A stretch of 64,000 nt of DNA from CAXMMR01 sp963692975. GTDB taxonomy: Bacteria > Pseudomonadota > Alphaproteobacteria > Acetobacterales > Acetobacteraceae. Positions within the stretch are counted from its first letter, which is position 1, and each line of letters starts with the position of its first letter. Below are positions 1 to 8,407 of this stretch, piece by piece. The notes below the pieces were generated by a model that ran no database searches, was not told the origin of the DNA, and worked only from the letters and a program-made list of their open reading frames with translations. The position numbers were made by a program, and so were the translations under genes. The stretch covers positions 248,001 through 312,000 of the forward strand of contig CAXMMR010000010.1 of the NCBI GenBank assembly GCA_963692975.2, given 5' to 3'.

Positions 1-570
1 GCACCTGGCGCGGTCAGCCTGCGCGAGGCCGCTCTTCGTCACCTTGGTCGCTATGCCACCAGCGAGGCCGGCTTGCTGCGCGTTCTCGACCGGCGCATTG
101 ACCGATGGGTTCGAGAGCAACGCGACAGCGTTGACCAGGCAGTCGTCACGACGGCAGCCGCGGCGGCTCGTCTCGCGGCTCGCGGCGTCGTCGCGCAGTT
201 GCGTTCCGCGGGCGCGCTGAACGATGCGGTATTCGCGACGCAGCGCGCCGGCAGTCTCGCAAGAGCGGGTCGCTCACGTCGCGCGGTCCAAAGCCACCTT
301 TTGGCTCGCGGCATTGATGCCGGTGTCATCACCCAGGCTGTCGCCGAGCAGGTCAGCGACGAAGTGCCCTCGGCGCTGATCTACCTGCGCCGCCGTCGGC
401 TCGGTGGCTTCCGGTCCGGCATCGCCGATGACGAAACGCGGCGCAAGGAGTTCGCGGCACTCGCTCGTGCCGGCTTCACTGCCGAGGTCGCTCGCGAGGC
501 ATTACGCTTGTCGAGCGACGAGGCCATCGACGTCATCGCTCGATTTCGCCGCGGCGACCCGATGTTGTAA
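1..570 (+). CDS. recX: Regulatory protein RecX, 5' partial
   Basis: The reading frame is open from base 1 and ends at TAA 568-570, so the true start lies upstream of the window. The visible part opens with a segment of the form L-R-E-A-A-L-R-H-L-G-R-Y-A-T-S, then R-R-I-D-R-W. This is the usual beginning of the RecX three-helix repeats in alphaproteobacteria, and later helices end in a segment such as DVIARFRRGDPML. RecX binds RecA filaments and modulates recombination and SOS induction in the cytoplasm. About 189 codons are visible, close to full length for the family. tatA follows 86 bases downstream on the same strand. The assignment rests on sequence pattern and length only. Confidence 0.8.
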   Translation, partial: APGAVSLREAALRHLGRYATSEAGLLRVLDRRIDRWVREQRDSVDQAVVTTAAAAARLAARGVVAQLRSAGALNDAVFATQRAGSLARAGRSRRAVQSHLLARGIDAGVITQAVAEQVSDEVPSALIYLRRRRLGGFRSGIADDETRRKEFAALARAGFTAEVAREALRLSSDEAIDVIARFRRGDPML

Positions 571-656
571 GATGTGGGCTACCGCGCCACCTGTCGGTGA
601 TCGCGAGTTCATCCGTCTTGACAACAGGCGGGTTAAAATCGGGCTGGAGAACCATC

Positions 657-923
657 ATGGGCGGCTTAAGTATTTGGCATTGGCTGATCGTCTTGCTGGT
701 CGTGATGCTGCTGTTCGGCACCGGCAAGGTCAGCAACTTGATGGGCGACTTCGCCAAGGGCATCAAGGCCTTCAAGAAGAACATGGCTGAGGATGACGAT
801 GTCAGCATGCAAGATTCCCCCGCTCGCTCACCAGGATCGATCGCGGCATCCGGCGTGATGCCCGCCACCGAGCAGGCCACAGCCTCGAAAGCCGACATTC
901 ATGCGCCAGCCTCACGCTCATAG
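657..923 (+). CDS. tatA: Sec-independent translocase protein TatA
   Basis: An 88-residue protein with the TatA layout: a short periplasmic start, one transmembrane helix (about residues 6-20), the FG hinge (F-G-T-G-K near residue 21), then an amphipathic helix rich in F, A and K (DFAKGIKAFKK) and a polar disordered tail. TatA forms the pore of the twin-arginine export system in the inner membrane. ATG 657 is preferred because GGAGA lies at 646-650 and the family motif starts immediately. A longer in-frame start at 597 would add residues not seen in the family. tatB and tatC are not next to it, so this is a stand-alone tatA or they lie elsewhere. Confidence 0.9.
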   Translation: MGGLSIWHWLIVLLVVMLLFGTGKVSNLMGDFAKGIKAFKKNMAEDDDVSMQDSPARSPGSIAASGVMPATEQATASKADIHAPASRS

Positions 924-1046
924 TCAGTTGTAAACATCTGGCAGCCATGCACTTCTAGGCTGTGACAGGCGAAGGATTGTGACTTGGAGTTTTTTTACAC
1001 TAAGAAGTTCGCCTAACTCTCCATTGTTGATTGAGTGTCGCATCGT

Positions 1047-1051
1047 GAGTC
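1047..1051. promoter_or_regulatory. GANTC (CcrM methylation) site in the gcrA upstream region
   Basis: GAGTC at 1047-1051 is a GANTC site 45 bases before the gcrA start. In alphaproteobacteria GANTC is methylated by CcrM, and GcrA acts at promoters carrying such sites. In Caulobacter gcrA expression is itself cell-cycle controlled. A single five-base site can arise by chance, so a regulatory role is inferred only from its position. Confidence 0.35.
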
Positions 1052-1095
1052 GCTATAACCGTATGTAGTGGTTTAGCAGGTGAGGGACACACAAT

Positions 1096-1572
1096 ATGGA
1101 GTGGAACGATGACACCATCCTGCGGCTCAGGGGTTTGTGGACTGAGGGTCATTCGACTGCCGAGATCGGCCGGCGGATGGGCATCACCAAGAATGCAGTG
1201 GTCGGCAAGGCGCACCGGCTGACGCTCCCGCCGCGACCATCGCCGATCCGCTGTCAGCCCGGCCGGACGATCTCCCGCACCTCCCGTCGTATCAGTGGCT
1301 CGACATTACCGCCACTCGCCGCCAGCAACGTCGTCTCCATAGTCGCAGATGCCGGCCGTCTTGAACGCTCTTCGATCACGCCGCGCCCTACATCCGCTCA
1401 GCCGATGCGCGCGGGCTTTCGTGTCAGCGCCTGTTGCTGGCCGATCGGCGAGCCGGGTACGGCAGCGTTTCGCTTTTGCGATCACGAAGCGTTGCACGGC
1501 AAGCCGTACTGCCGTGATCACGCCCAGATCGCGTATGTGAAGGCGCGTGACCGCAAAGACGAGGTTGCATAA
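1096..1572 (+). CDS. gcrA: GcrA cell-cycle regulator
   Basis: A 158-residue protein. The N-terminal half begins W-N-D-D-T-I-L-R-L-R-G-L-W and carries the GcrA helix-turn-helix (STAEIGRRMG-ITKNAVVGKAHRL). The C-terminal end has the conserved cysteine/histidine block (CCWPIGEPG, then FCDH, YCRDH, AYVK). GcrA is an alphaproteobacterial sigma70 cofactor that binds CcrM-methylated promoters and drives S-phase and division genes. AGGTGAGG at 1078-1085 serves as ribosome binding site. A GANTC site lies in the promoter. It converges with the glycosyltransferase at 1589, leaving 16 bases between stops. Identification is strong because this family is confined to alphaproteobacteria. Confidence 0.92.
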   Translation: MEWNDDTILRLRGLWTEGHSTAEIGRRMGITKNAVVGKAHRLTLPPRPSPIRCQPGRTISRTSRRISGSTLPPLAASNVVSIVADAGRLERSSITPRPTSAQPMRAGFRVSACCWPIGEPGTAAFRFCDHEALHGKPYCRDHAQIAYVKARDRKDEVA

Positions 1573-1588
1573 TTCGCGACCTACACGA

Positions 1589-2590
1589 TCAGGTCACGTC
1601 GGGACCGGTCGCCTGCCAAGACGCCGCTCCTGCGTCGTGCGGCATAAGGCGGCTCGGGCGATGCGTCTCGATCCAATAGAGCGGGCGATGCTTCGTCTCG
1701 TTGAAGACGCGCCCGAGGTATTCCCCGATGACGCCAAGCGTGACCAGTTGCGCGCCGCCGAGGAATAGAACGACTGCCATGAGGCTCGGATAGCCAGGCA
1801 CCGCGTTGCCGAACAGCAACGTCCGCACGATCAGCACGCCGCCATACAGAACCGCCAGCATCGCCACCAGCAGGCCCAGATAGGTGGCGGCCTTGAGCGG
1901 CATCACCGTGTAGCTCGTGATGCCTTCAACGGCGAAGTTCCAGAGCTGCCAGTAGGTCCAGCTGCTGCTGCCGCCTTTCCGACGGGCGCGGTCATATGGC
2001 ACGCCCTTGCTTGGAAAGCCTATCCAGGTGAACAGACCCTTCATAAAGCGGTGGTGCTCACGCATCTGCAGCAGCGCCGACAGCGCGCGGGCGCTGAGCA
2101 GTCGAAAGTCGCCGGTGTCCCGCGGCAGGTGGATGCCGCGCGCGCCGAGATGCTGCATCAGACGGTAGAAGCCATCGGCCGTCTTCCGCTTGAGCCAAGT
2201 CTCGCCGTCGCGCGTGCGTCGCTGGGCGTAAACAACGTCATAGCCGGCTCGCCACTCGGCGATCAGCGACGGGATCAGCTCCGGGGGATCCTGCAGGTCG
2301 GCGTCGATGACGATCACGGCGTCGGCTGAGACGTGATCTAGTCCGGCCGTGAGCGCGATTTCCTTGCCGAAATTACGCGACAGGTTGATCAAGGCGGCAT
2401 GGACATCCTTTGCCTGCAGCGCCTCCAGGCAGCGCAACGTCCTGTCGCTGCTACCATCGTTGACGTAGATGACGGTCCACGCGACGCCGAGCGGCAGCAT
2501 CACGCCGGCAAGCCGGTCGTGAAACAGCTCGACGACGGCTTCCTCGTTGAAGCATGGCACGACGACAGCAATCGTCGGCCGCGCACTCAT
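1589..2590 (-). CDS. Family 2 glycosyltransferase, GtrB/DPMS-like membrane enzyme
   Basis: A 333-residue protein. Residues about 1-230 form a GT-A domain: the start TIAVVVPCFNEE, the VNDGSSD loop, and the metal site DADLQDPPE. Two transmembrane helices follow near the C-terminus, around ATYLGLLVAMLAVLYGGVLI and YPSLMAVVLFLGGAQLVTLG. This layout fits polyprenyl-phosphate glycosyltransferases (GtrB, ArnC, dolichol-phosphate mannosyltransferase type), which load a sugar onto a lipid carrier at the inner membrane; the sugar is unknown. ATG 2590 was chosen because TCAT at 2587-2590 gives a 4-base overlap with the holC stop, showing translational coupling, and because the domain starts there. Confidence 0.85.
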   Translation of the reverse strand: MSARPTIAVVVPCFNEEAVVELFHDRLAGVMLPLGVAWTVIYVNDGSSDRTLRCLEALQAKDVHAALINLSRNFGKEIALTAGLDHVSADAVIVIDADLQDPPELIPSLIAEWRAGYDVVYAQRRTRDGETWLKRKTADGFYRLMQHLGARGIHLPRDTGDFRLLSARALSALLQMREHHRFMKGLFTWIGFPSKGVPYDRARRKGGSSSWTYWQLWNFAVEGITSYTVMPLKAATYLGLLVAMLAVLYGGVLIVRTLLFGNAVPGYPSLMAVVLFLGGAQLVTLGVIGEYLGRVFNETKHRPLYWIETHRPSRLMPHDAGAASWQATGPDVT

Positions 2591-3036
2591 CCGGTCTTGC
2601 GTTCCCAACCTCGTAGGCCTTCCTGCCAGTAGCTCGGCGCTAGCCCCGCCTGAACGGCCTGCTGCCAACGTATCCGCGCCGCCGTGACGATCGTCTCCAG
2701 AGCGCCATCAAACACGTCAAACACGCGCGTGAACCCGGTCAACGACATCGGGCCGACACTGTTGACGAGGAACAGGAAGCGCGCGCCGTTCACCGCCTCG
2801 CCGGCTGTGGAGAGCCAGATCGGCTGGTCTCGCGCATGTCCGCTGGCCGCCCTGCCGTGCGGCAGCCAATCAGCTCCGTCATCAAGCCAAAGCGCTGCGT
2901 CAAGGGCTTCCACTTGCGCCTCGTCTTGGCAGAATACCAGCGCGCGCTCGCCGGCCTGCAGGGTTCGTCCAAGCAGGAGCGACAGCGCATGCGGCATCGG
3001 GGTGCGGCTCAGATAATAGAAGCCGACCTCCGGCAT
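2587..3036 (-). CDS. holC: DNA polymerase III subunit chi
   Basis: A 149-residue protein with the chi-family pattern: an opening V-G-F-Y-Y-L, an ALVFCQDEAQ strand, a W-L-D-D-G-A-D-W-L-P-H-G segment, and a FLFLVN strand. In the replisome chi links the clamp loader to SSB. Its start overlaps the pepA stop by one base (TGATG at 3034-3038), and its stop overlaps the glycosyltransferase start by four. The three genes therefore form an operon pepA-holC-glycosyltransferase. pepA-holC order is common in proteobacteria, which supports the call. Confidence 0.88.
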   Translation of the reverse strand: MPEVGFYYLSRTPMPHALSLLLGRTLQAGERALVFCQDEAQVEALDAALWLDDGADWLPHGRAASGHARDQPIWLSTAGEAVNGARFLFLVNSVGPMSLTGFTRVFDVFDGALETIVTAARIRWQQAVQAGLAPSYWQEGLRGWERKTG

Positions 3037-4526
3037 CAGCTCTCGAAGTGGTCGCGGACCAGACGGTCAAGCAGGCGGACGCCAAACGCGGTGGCGCCCT
3101 TCGGCGTGATCGCCGAGTCCTTGGTCGCCCAGGCTGTGCCTGCAATGTCCAGATGCGCCCAGCTCCGGCCGTTCACGAACCGCTGCAGGAACTGCGCCGC
3201 AGTGATCGAGCCGCCCGCCCGCCCGGCGCCGATGTTCTTCATATCGGCGATGTCCGAGCGGATCTGCTTGTCATAGGCGTCCGCAAGCGGCATCCGCCAC
3301 AGCCGCTCGCCGGTGGCGATGCCGGCCTCAAGCAACTGGCCAGACAACGTGTCGTCGTTGCTGAACAACCCGGCATGCTCGTGACCCAGGCTGACGATGA
3401 TCGCGCCGGTCAGTGTCGCCAAGTCGATCATAAAACGCGGCTCGAACCGCTCCTGCGCATACCAAAGCACGTCGCCCAGCACCAGCCGACCCTCAGCGTC
3501 GGTATTCAGCACCTCGACGGTCTGCCCCGAATAGCTGGTCACGACGTCGCCTGGCCGCTGCGCTGTCGAAGAGGGCATGTTCTCCACCAGACCGACCAGC
3601 CCGACCGCGTTCACCCGCGCTCGCCGGCCGGCAAGCGCTGCCATGAGCCCGACGACCGCGCCGGAGCCGGCCATGTCCCACTTCATGTCCTCCATGCCGG
3701 CGGCCGGCTTGATGCTGATCCCGCCGGTGTCAAAGGTGACGCCCTTGCCGATGAACGCGACCGGCTTGCCCTCTGGGCTGTCAAACGCCGCCTCCAACCC
3801 GCGCCACTGCATGACGACGACCCGCGGCGCCCGGGCGCTGCCCTGGCTCACGCCCAGCACCATGCCGAAGCCGAGCGTCTCGAGCTCCGTCTGCCCGAAC
3901 ACCTCGATCGTGAGCCCAAGCTCGGCCAGCGCCTGGATGCGCTCGGCCATCTCGGCTGGATACAGCACGTTGGGCGGCTCGGAGACGAGATCGCGCGCGA
4001 CGGTCACACCATGCGCCACCGCCTGCAGGCCGGGCCAGGCGGCGCGCGTCTCGTGCAACGCGGCCTCGTCGACCAGCATCGTCACCGCGGCAAGCCGCGA
4101 CTTTTCCTCGGCGCGCTCGCGGGTGCGATAGCGATCGAACGTGTACGAGCGCAAAGCAAGGCCGAGCGCGACGTCGGCGACGCGGTCGGCCGCGAGCCCG
4201 TCGGTCGCGACGACGACCGCAGCGTCGCGGGCGAAGGCGGCCGCCAACGCGCCGCCCGCCTCTTGCGCCTGCAGCGCGTCGACATCCGCAGCCGGGCCAA
4301 GCCCGACCGCCACCACCCTTCCGAGCTCCGCTCCGGGCGCAAGGACGACGCAGCTCTGGCCCTTCTTGCCGGTAAACTCAGCCAGCAGCAGGGCGCGCGA
4401 GATGGCGCCTCCGGTGGCCTCGTCGGCCTGCCGCGCCAGGCCGCTCAACTCTGCGGCCTCACTGACCAGCAGCCCGAGGGGGCCGGACGCCGGCAGGCTT
4501 GTCGCGGCAAAGCTGATATCGAGCAT
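3036..4526 (-). CDS. pepA: Leucyl aminopeptidase (M17 family)
   Basis: A 496-residue protein, full length for M17. The N-terminal macro-like domain spans about residues 1-165. The catalytic domain shows the metal and active-site motifs GKGVTFDTGG, MKWDMAGSGAV and the family signature NTDAEGRLVLGD, with the lysine, aspartates, glutamate and arginine expected for the two-metal centre. It removes N-terminal amino acids from peptides in the cytoplasm; some PepA proteins also bind DNA. It is first in an operon with holC and the glycosyltransferase. The promoter should lie in 4527-4711, shared with the divergent threonylcarbamoyl-AMP synthase gene. Confidence 0.95.
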   Translation of the reverse strand: MLDISFAATSLPASGPLGLLVSEAAELSGLARQADEATGGAISRALLLAEFTGKKGQSCVVLAPGAELGRVVAVGLGPAADVDALQAQEAGGALAAAFARDAAVVVATDGLAADRVADVALGLALRSYTFDRYRTRERAEEKSRLAAVTMLVDEAALHETRAAWPGLQAVAHGVTVARDLVSEPPNVLYPAEMAERIQALAELGLTIEVFGQTELETLGFGMVLGVSQGSARAPRVVVMQWRGLEAAFDSPEGKPVAFIGKGVTFDTGGISIKPAAGMEDMKWDMAGSGAVVGLMAALAGRRARVNAVGLVGLVENMPSSTAQRPGDVVTSYSGQTVEVLNTDAEGRLVLGDVLWYAQERFEPRFMIDLATLTGAIIVSLGHEHAGLFSNDDTLSGQLLEAGIATGERLWRMPLADAYDKQIRSDIADMKNIGAGRAGGSITAAQFLQRFVNGRSWAHLDIAGTAWATKDSAITPKGATAFGVRLLDRLVRDHFES

Positions 4527-4711
4527 GATGAGGTTCCGGTTCTAGACGGCCCGATGACGGTGCTGAGCATAACCGCAGCGGCGAGGGCAATGACTGTGGC
4601 AGTCTATCAGCGTGTGATGGCTTTGCCAGAGCGAGCCCGGCGGCCTATGCGACCGCATGCCGCCCCGTCTTCACTCCCAGCGAAGCGACCCTCCAATCAT
4701 GTCGGCCAGGC

Positions 4712-5671
4712 ATGACCGAGCGGCTTGAACCGGACCCGGCCGGGCTGCGTCGTGCAGCCGACCTGCTTCGCGACGGCAGGCTGGTAGCGTTCGGCACCGA
4801 GACGGTCTACGGCCTTGGCGCTGATGCAACGGATGATGCCGCGGTTGCGCGGATCTTCGAGGCCAAGGCGCGCCCGCGCTTCAATCCGCTGATCTGCCAC
4901 TATCCGGACGCCGCAATCGCCTTCCGGCATGGCGTGCCGAACGCCGTCGCCGAGCGCCTCGCCGCCGCTCTCTGGCCAGGTCCGCTCACCCTGGTGCTGC
5001 GTCGCCGGTCCGACTGTCCGATCAGCCTGCTCGCCGGCGCCGGAACCGACACCCTGGCGGTCCGGGTGCCGGCCCATCCTGGCGCGCGCGCGCTGCTGGC
5101 TGCCGTCGGGCGAGCCGTCGCCGCACCCTCCGCCAACCGGTCAGGCGGGGTAAGCCCGACGACGATGGCGCACGTCCTGGCCGACTTGGATCATCGCATC
5201 GACGCGGTGCTTGACCTCGGTCCCGCGACCGTCGGTCTCGAAAGCACCGTGATCGACTGCACCGGCGAGGTTCCGACACTGCTCCGACCTGGCGGCGTCA
5301 CCGACGAGCAGCTGGCGGCGCTGTCGGTCACGCTCGCTCCGCCTGTCCGATCAGGCAATCTGCGTTCCCCAGGCCTACTCGCCTCGCACTACGCGCCGAA
5401 CCTGCCGCTGCGGTTGGACGCCGCCGCGGCAGCCGGGAACGAGGCGCTGCTTGCCTTCGGCCCGTCGCCGCCCGTCGCCGGCCCGGTCGAGCAGCTCAGC
5501 GCCACGGGCCGGCTCGACGAGGCGGCGGCGAGGTTGTTTGGCTGCCTGCGCCGGCTTGACGCCGCCGGGCTCGCAACCGGGATGGCCGGCATCGCCGCCA
5601 TGCCGATCCCTGATCACGGACTTGGCGTCGCCATCCGCGACCGACTGGCGCGGGCGGCGGCACCCCGATAG
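4712..5671 (+). CDS. tsaC: L-threonylcarbamoyladenylate synthase (Sua5/TsaC)
   Basis: A 319-residue two-domain protein. The YrdC domain (about residues 10-195) contains GTETVYGLGADA, a K-A-R-P-R-F-N-P-L motif, and a S-A-N-R-S-G segment. The Sua5 C-terminal domain follows the linker SPGLLASHYAPN near residue 225. It makes threonylcarbamoyl-AMP from threonine, bicarbonate and ATP, the first step of t6A37 modification of ANN-decoding tRNAs. Length and the second domain make it Sua5-type rather than the short TsaC; the usual symbol is tsaC or sua5. It is divergent from pepA. Confidence 0.92.
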   Translation: MTERLEPDPAGLRRAADLLRDGRLVAFGTETVYGLGADATDDAAVARIFEAKARPRFNPLICHYPDAAIAFRHGVPNAVAERLAAALWPGPLTLVLRRRSDCPISLLAGAGTDTLAVRVPAHPGARALLAAVGRAVAAPSANRSGGVSPTTMAHVLADLDHRIDAVLDLGPATVGLESTVIDCTGEVPTLLRPGGVTDEQLAALSVTLAPPVRSGNLRSPGLLASHYAPNLPLRLDAAAAAGNEALLAFGPSPPVAGPVEQLSATGRLDEAAARLFGCLRRLDAAGLATGMAGIAAMPIPDHGLGVAIRDRLARAAAPR

Positions 5672-5729
5672 CGGCTTCGCGCCTGCGCGCGCGCTTCGCG
5701 TTCCCGCCGCCGTCTCCTACACTGCGGCC

Positions 5730-7130
5730 ATGCAGTACATCTCGACCCGAGGCTCGGCTCCGCCGCGCGACTTCGCCGGCGTGTTGCTCGCTGGCTTGGC
5801 CGAGGATGGCGGCCTCTACATGCCGGCGACTTGGCCCTGCTTCTCGCCGGCGGAGCTGCGCGCCCTGCGCGGGCTGCCCTATGCGGAGCTTACGGCTCGC
5901 GTGCTGTCTCCCTTCGTCGGCAACGCCGTTCCGTTCGCGACGCTGCAGCGGCTGTGCGCGGAGGCCTATGCCGGCTTCGACCACCCCGCCATCGTGCCGC
6001 TTGTTCAGCTCGAGCCCGGCCTGTTCGTCCAGGAGCTGTTCCATGGCCCGACTCTCGCCTTCAAGGACTTGGCGATGCAGCTGCTCGGCCGGCTGTTCGA
6101 CCACGTGCTCGCCGGACGCGACCAGCACGTGACCATCGTCGCCGCGACGTCCGGCGATACCGGCTCGGCAGCCATCGAGGCGTGCCGCGGCAATCGGCAC
6201 GTCAACGTCGTGATCCTGCATCCGCAAGGCCGGACGAGCGAGGTGCAGCGCCGTCAGATGACCACCGTGCGCAGCGCCAACATCGCCAACATCGCCGTCG
6301 ACGGTACGTTCGACGACTGTCAGGACCTGGTCAAAGCGATGTTCGCCGACGCCCCGTTCCGCCGCGAGCTGCACCTCTCGGCCGTCAACTCGATCAACTG
6401 GGCCCGCATCGCCATCCAGATCCCGTATTACGTCGCCGCCGCTCTTGCCCTCGGCGCGCCGGACCGGGCGGTAAGCTTCAGCGTGCCGACCGGCAATTTC
6501 GGCAACGTGTTGGCCGCCTGGGCAGCCCGACAGGTCGGCCTGCCAGTCGGCCGGCTGATCGTGGCCGCCAACCGCAACGACATCCTGAGCCGCTTTCTGG
6601 CCAGCAATGACATGAGCGTGCGCGGAGTGGAGCCGAGCCTGTCTCCCAGCATGGACATCCAGGTCAGCTCAAACTTCGAGCGCCTGCTGTTCGAGCTGCA
6701 GGACCGTAACGCCGCGCTGACCGCAGGCACGATGGTCGAGTTCCGCCGCACCGGCCGCATGCAGGTCGCGCACGCCGCCTGGCAGCGCGCGACCGACCTG
6801 TTCACCGGCTTCACGCTGGACGACGTCGGCACCGCCGCCGAGATCGGCCGCCTGCTTGCCGCAACCGGCTACCTGGCCGATCCGCATACCGCGATCGGCA
6901 TCGCCGCGGCGCGCGCGCATGGCGCCTCGCATATGCCCACGGTCGCCATGGCAACCGCCCATCCCGCCAAGTTCCCCGACGCGGTGGAGCGCTCGGTCGG
7001 CCTGCGTCCACCCCTCCCACCGCGCCTGGCGGACCTATATGATCGCCCCGAGAGCTACGTCACCGCGCAGAACGACCTCGCCGAGATCCAGGCCCTGGTC
7101 CGCGCCGCCACCATGAGGAACGCCGCATGA
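5730..7130 (+). CDS. thrC: Threonine synthase
   Basis: A 466-residue protein. It opens with Y-I-S-T-R-G, which is typical of the long (ThrC2/fungal-like) threonine synthases. The pyridoxal-phosphate lysine is K112 in F-H-G-P-T-L-A-F-K-D. The cofactor phosphate loop appears as A-T-S-G-D-T-G-S-A. It converts O-phosphohomoserine to threonine. ATG 5730 starts the conserved domain; the frame is open further upstream but that region overlaps the preceding gene and lacks homology. It overlaps the M16 peptidase gene by four bases (ATGA 7127-7130), and this thrC-M16 pairing is common in alphaproteobacteria. Confidence 0.95.
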   Translation: MQYISTRGSAPPRDFAGVLLAGLAEDGGLYMPATWPCFSPAELRALRGLPYAELTARVLSPFVGNAVPFATLQRLCAEAYAGFDHPAIVPLVQLEPGLFVQELFHGPTLAFKDLAMQLLGRLFDHVLAGRDQHVTIVAATSGDTGSAAIEACRGNRHVNVVILHPQGRTSEVQRRQMTTVRSANIANIAVDGTFDDCQDLVKAMFADAPFRRELHLSAVNSINWARIAIQIPYYVAAALALGAPDRAVSFSVPTGNFGNVLAAWAARQVGLPVGRLIVAANRNDILSRFLASNDMSVRGVEPSLSPSMDIQVSSNFERLLFELQDRNAALTAGTMVEFRRTGRMQVAHAAWQRATDLFTGFTLDDVGTAAEIGRLLAATGYLADPHTAIGIAAARAHGASHMPTVAMATAHPAKFPDAVERSVGLRPPLPPRLADLYDRPESYVTAQNDLAEIQALVRAATMRNAA

Positions 7131-8407
7131 GCACGCCCGACACGGATGGCGCCATTCGTCTTACGCATCTCCCCTCCGGCCTCACCGTCGTCACCGAGAC
7201 GATGGACCGGGTCGAGACCGTCTCGTTCGGCGCCTATGTGGCCGCCGGCACCCGCAACGAGGCGCCGGCCGAGAACGGCGTCTCCCACTTCCTCGAGCAC
7301 ATGGCCTTCAAGGGCACCGCCAAGCGCTCGGCGATGCAGATCGCCGAGGCGGTCGAGAACGTCGGCGGCCATATCAACGCCTACACGGCGCGCGAGCAGA
7401 CCGCCTACTACGTCAAGATGCTCCGCGAGGATCTCGCCCTCGGCGCCGACATCATCGGCGACATCCTCAGCCACAGCGTCTTCGCCCCCGAGGAGATCGA
7501 GCGCGAGCGCGGCGTGATCCTGCAGGAGATCGGCCAGGCCAACGACACCCCTGACGACATCATCTTCGACCACTTTCAGCAGACCGCCTTTCCCGGCCAG
7601 GCGATGGGCCGGCCGGTGCTCGGCACCGAGGCGATCATCAAGAGCCTCGATCGAGGCACCATCGCCGGCTACATGCGTCGTCATTACGGGCCCGGCAACG
7701 CGGTGATCGCCGCCGCCGGCGCGCTCACCCATGAGCAGGTGCTCGGCCTCGTCGACGCGCATTTCGCCGACCTGCCGGCAGTCGCTCCGCACGTCGCCGA
7801 CACCGCGCAATACGCCGGCGGCGAGTTCCGCGAGACGCGTGAGCTCGACCAGGTGCACGTCGTGCTCGGCTTTCCCTCCGTCGCCTATGGCGATCCGGAC
7901 TACTACCCCGTGCTGCTGCTCAGCACCCTGCTCGGCGGCGGGATGTCCTCGCGGCTGTTCCAAGAGGTGCGCGAGAAGCGCGGGCTGGTCTATTCAATCT
8001 ACTCGTTTACCGCGCCGTTCCTCGATTCCGGCCTGTTCGGCATCTATGCCGGCACCGGAGAGGAGGAGGCCGAGGAGCTGATCCCGGTCACGCTGCAGGA
8101 GCTGCGCCGCGTGCAGTCCGGCGTCACGGCAGACGAGCTCCGCCGCGCCCGCGCCCAGGTCAAGGCCTCGCTGCTGATGTCGCTGGAGAGCACCGGCAGC
8201 CGCTGTGAAAGCCTGGCCCGCCAGTTGCAGGTGTTCGGCCGCATCGTCCCCGTCGCCGAGACCATCGCCAAGCTCGACCGCGTCACCATCGCCGACGTCG
8301 AGCGCGCCGCCGCCCGGCTGTTCCATGGCCGTCCGACGCTGGCCGCGATGGGTCCGGCGGGCCGGGTCCCTGGCTTGCCGGCGATCGCCGAGCGGCTCGC
8401 CGCATGA
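7127..8407 (+). CDS. M16 family zinc peptidase (mitochondrial processing peptidase-like)
   Basis: A 426-residue protein. The inverted zinc motif HxxEH is present at H54-F-L-E57-H58, followed by M-A-F-K-G-T. A distal glutamate region (Y-T-A-R-E-Q-T, then V-I-L-Q-E-I) is also present, so this is the catalytically complete, single-unit (~45 kDa) type resembling the beta subunit of mitochondrial processing peptidase. The glycine-rich loop LLGGGMSSRLFQEVREKRGL is intact. It is coupled to thrC upstream and pmbA downstream by 4-base overlaps. There is no signal peptide, so it is probably cytoplasmic, and its substrate is unknown. Confidence 0.92.
   Translation: MSTPDTDGAIRLTHLPSGLTVVTETMDRVETVSFGAYVAAGTRNEAPAENGVSHFLEHMAFKGTAKRSAMQIAEAVENVGGHINAYTAREQTAYYVKMLREDLALGADIIGDILSHSVFAPEEIERERGVILQEIGQANDTPDDIIFDHFQQTAFPGQAMGRPVLGTEAIIKSLDRGTIAGYMRRHYGPGNAVIAAAGALTHEQVLGLVDAHFADLPAVAPHVADTAQYAGGEFRETRELDQVHVVLGFPSVAYGDPDYYPVLLLSTLLGGGMSSRLFQEVREKRGLVYSIYSFTAPFLDSGLFGIYAGTGEEEAEELIPVTLQELRRVQSGVTADELRRARAQVKASLLMSLESTGSRCESLARQLQVFGRIVPVAETIAKLDRVTIADVERAAARLFHGRPTLAAMGPAGRVPGLPAIAERLAA

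Noticed and set aside
3048..4715. Plus-strand open frame of 555 codons opposite pepA
   Set aside because: It is the antisense of pepA, a full-length enzyme with all catalytic motifs. The plus-strand product has no recognisable domain.
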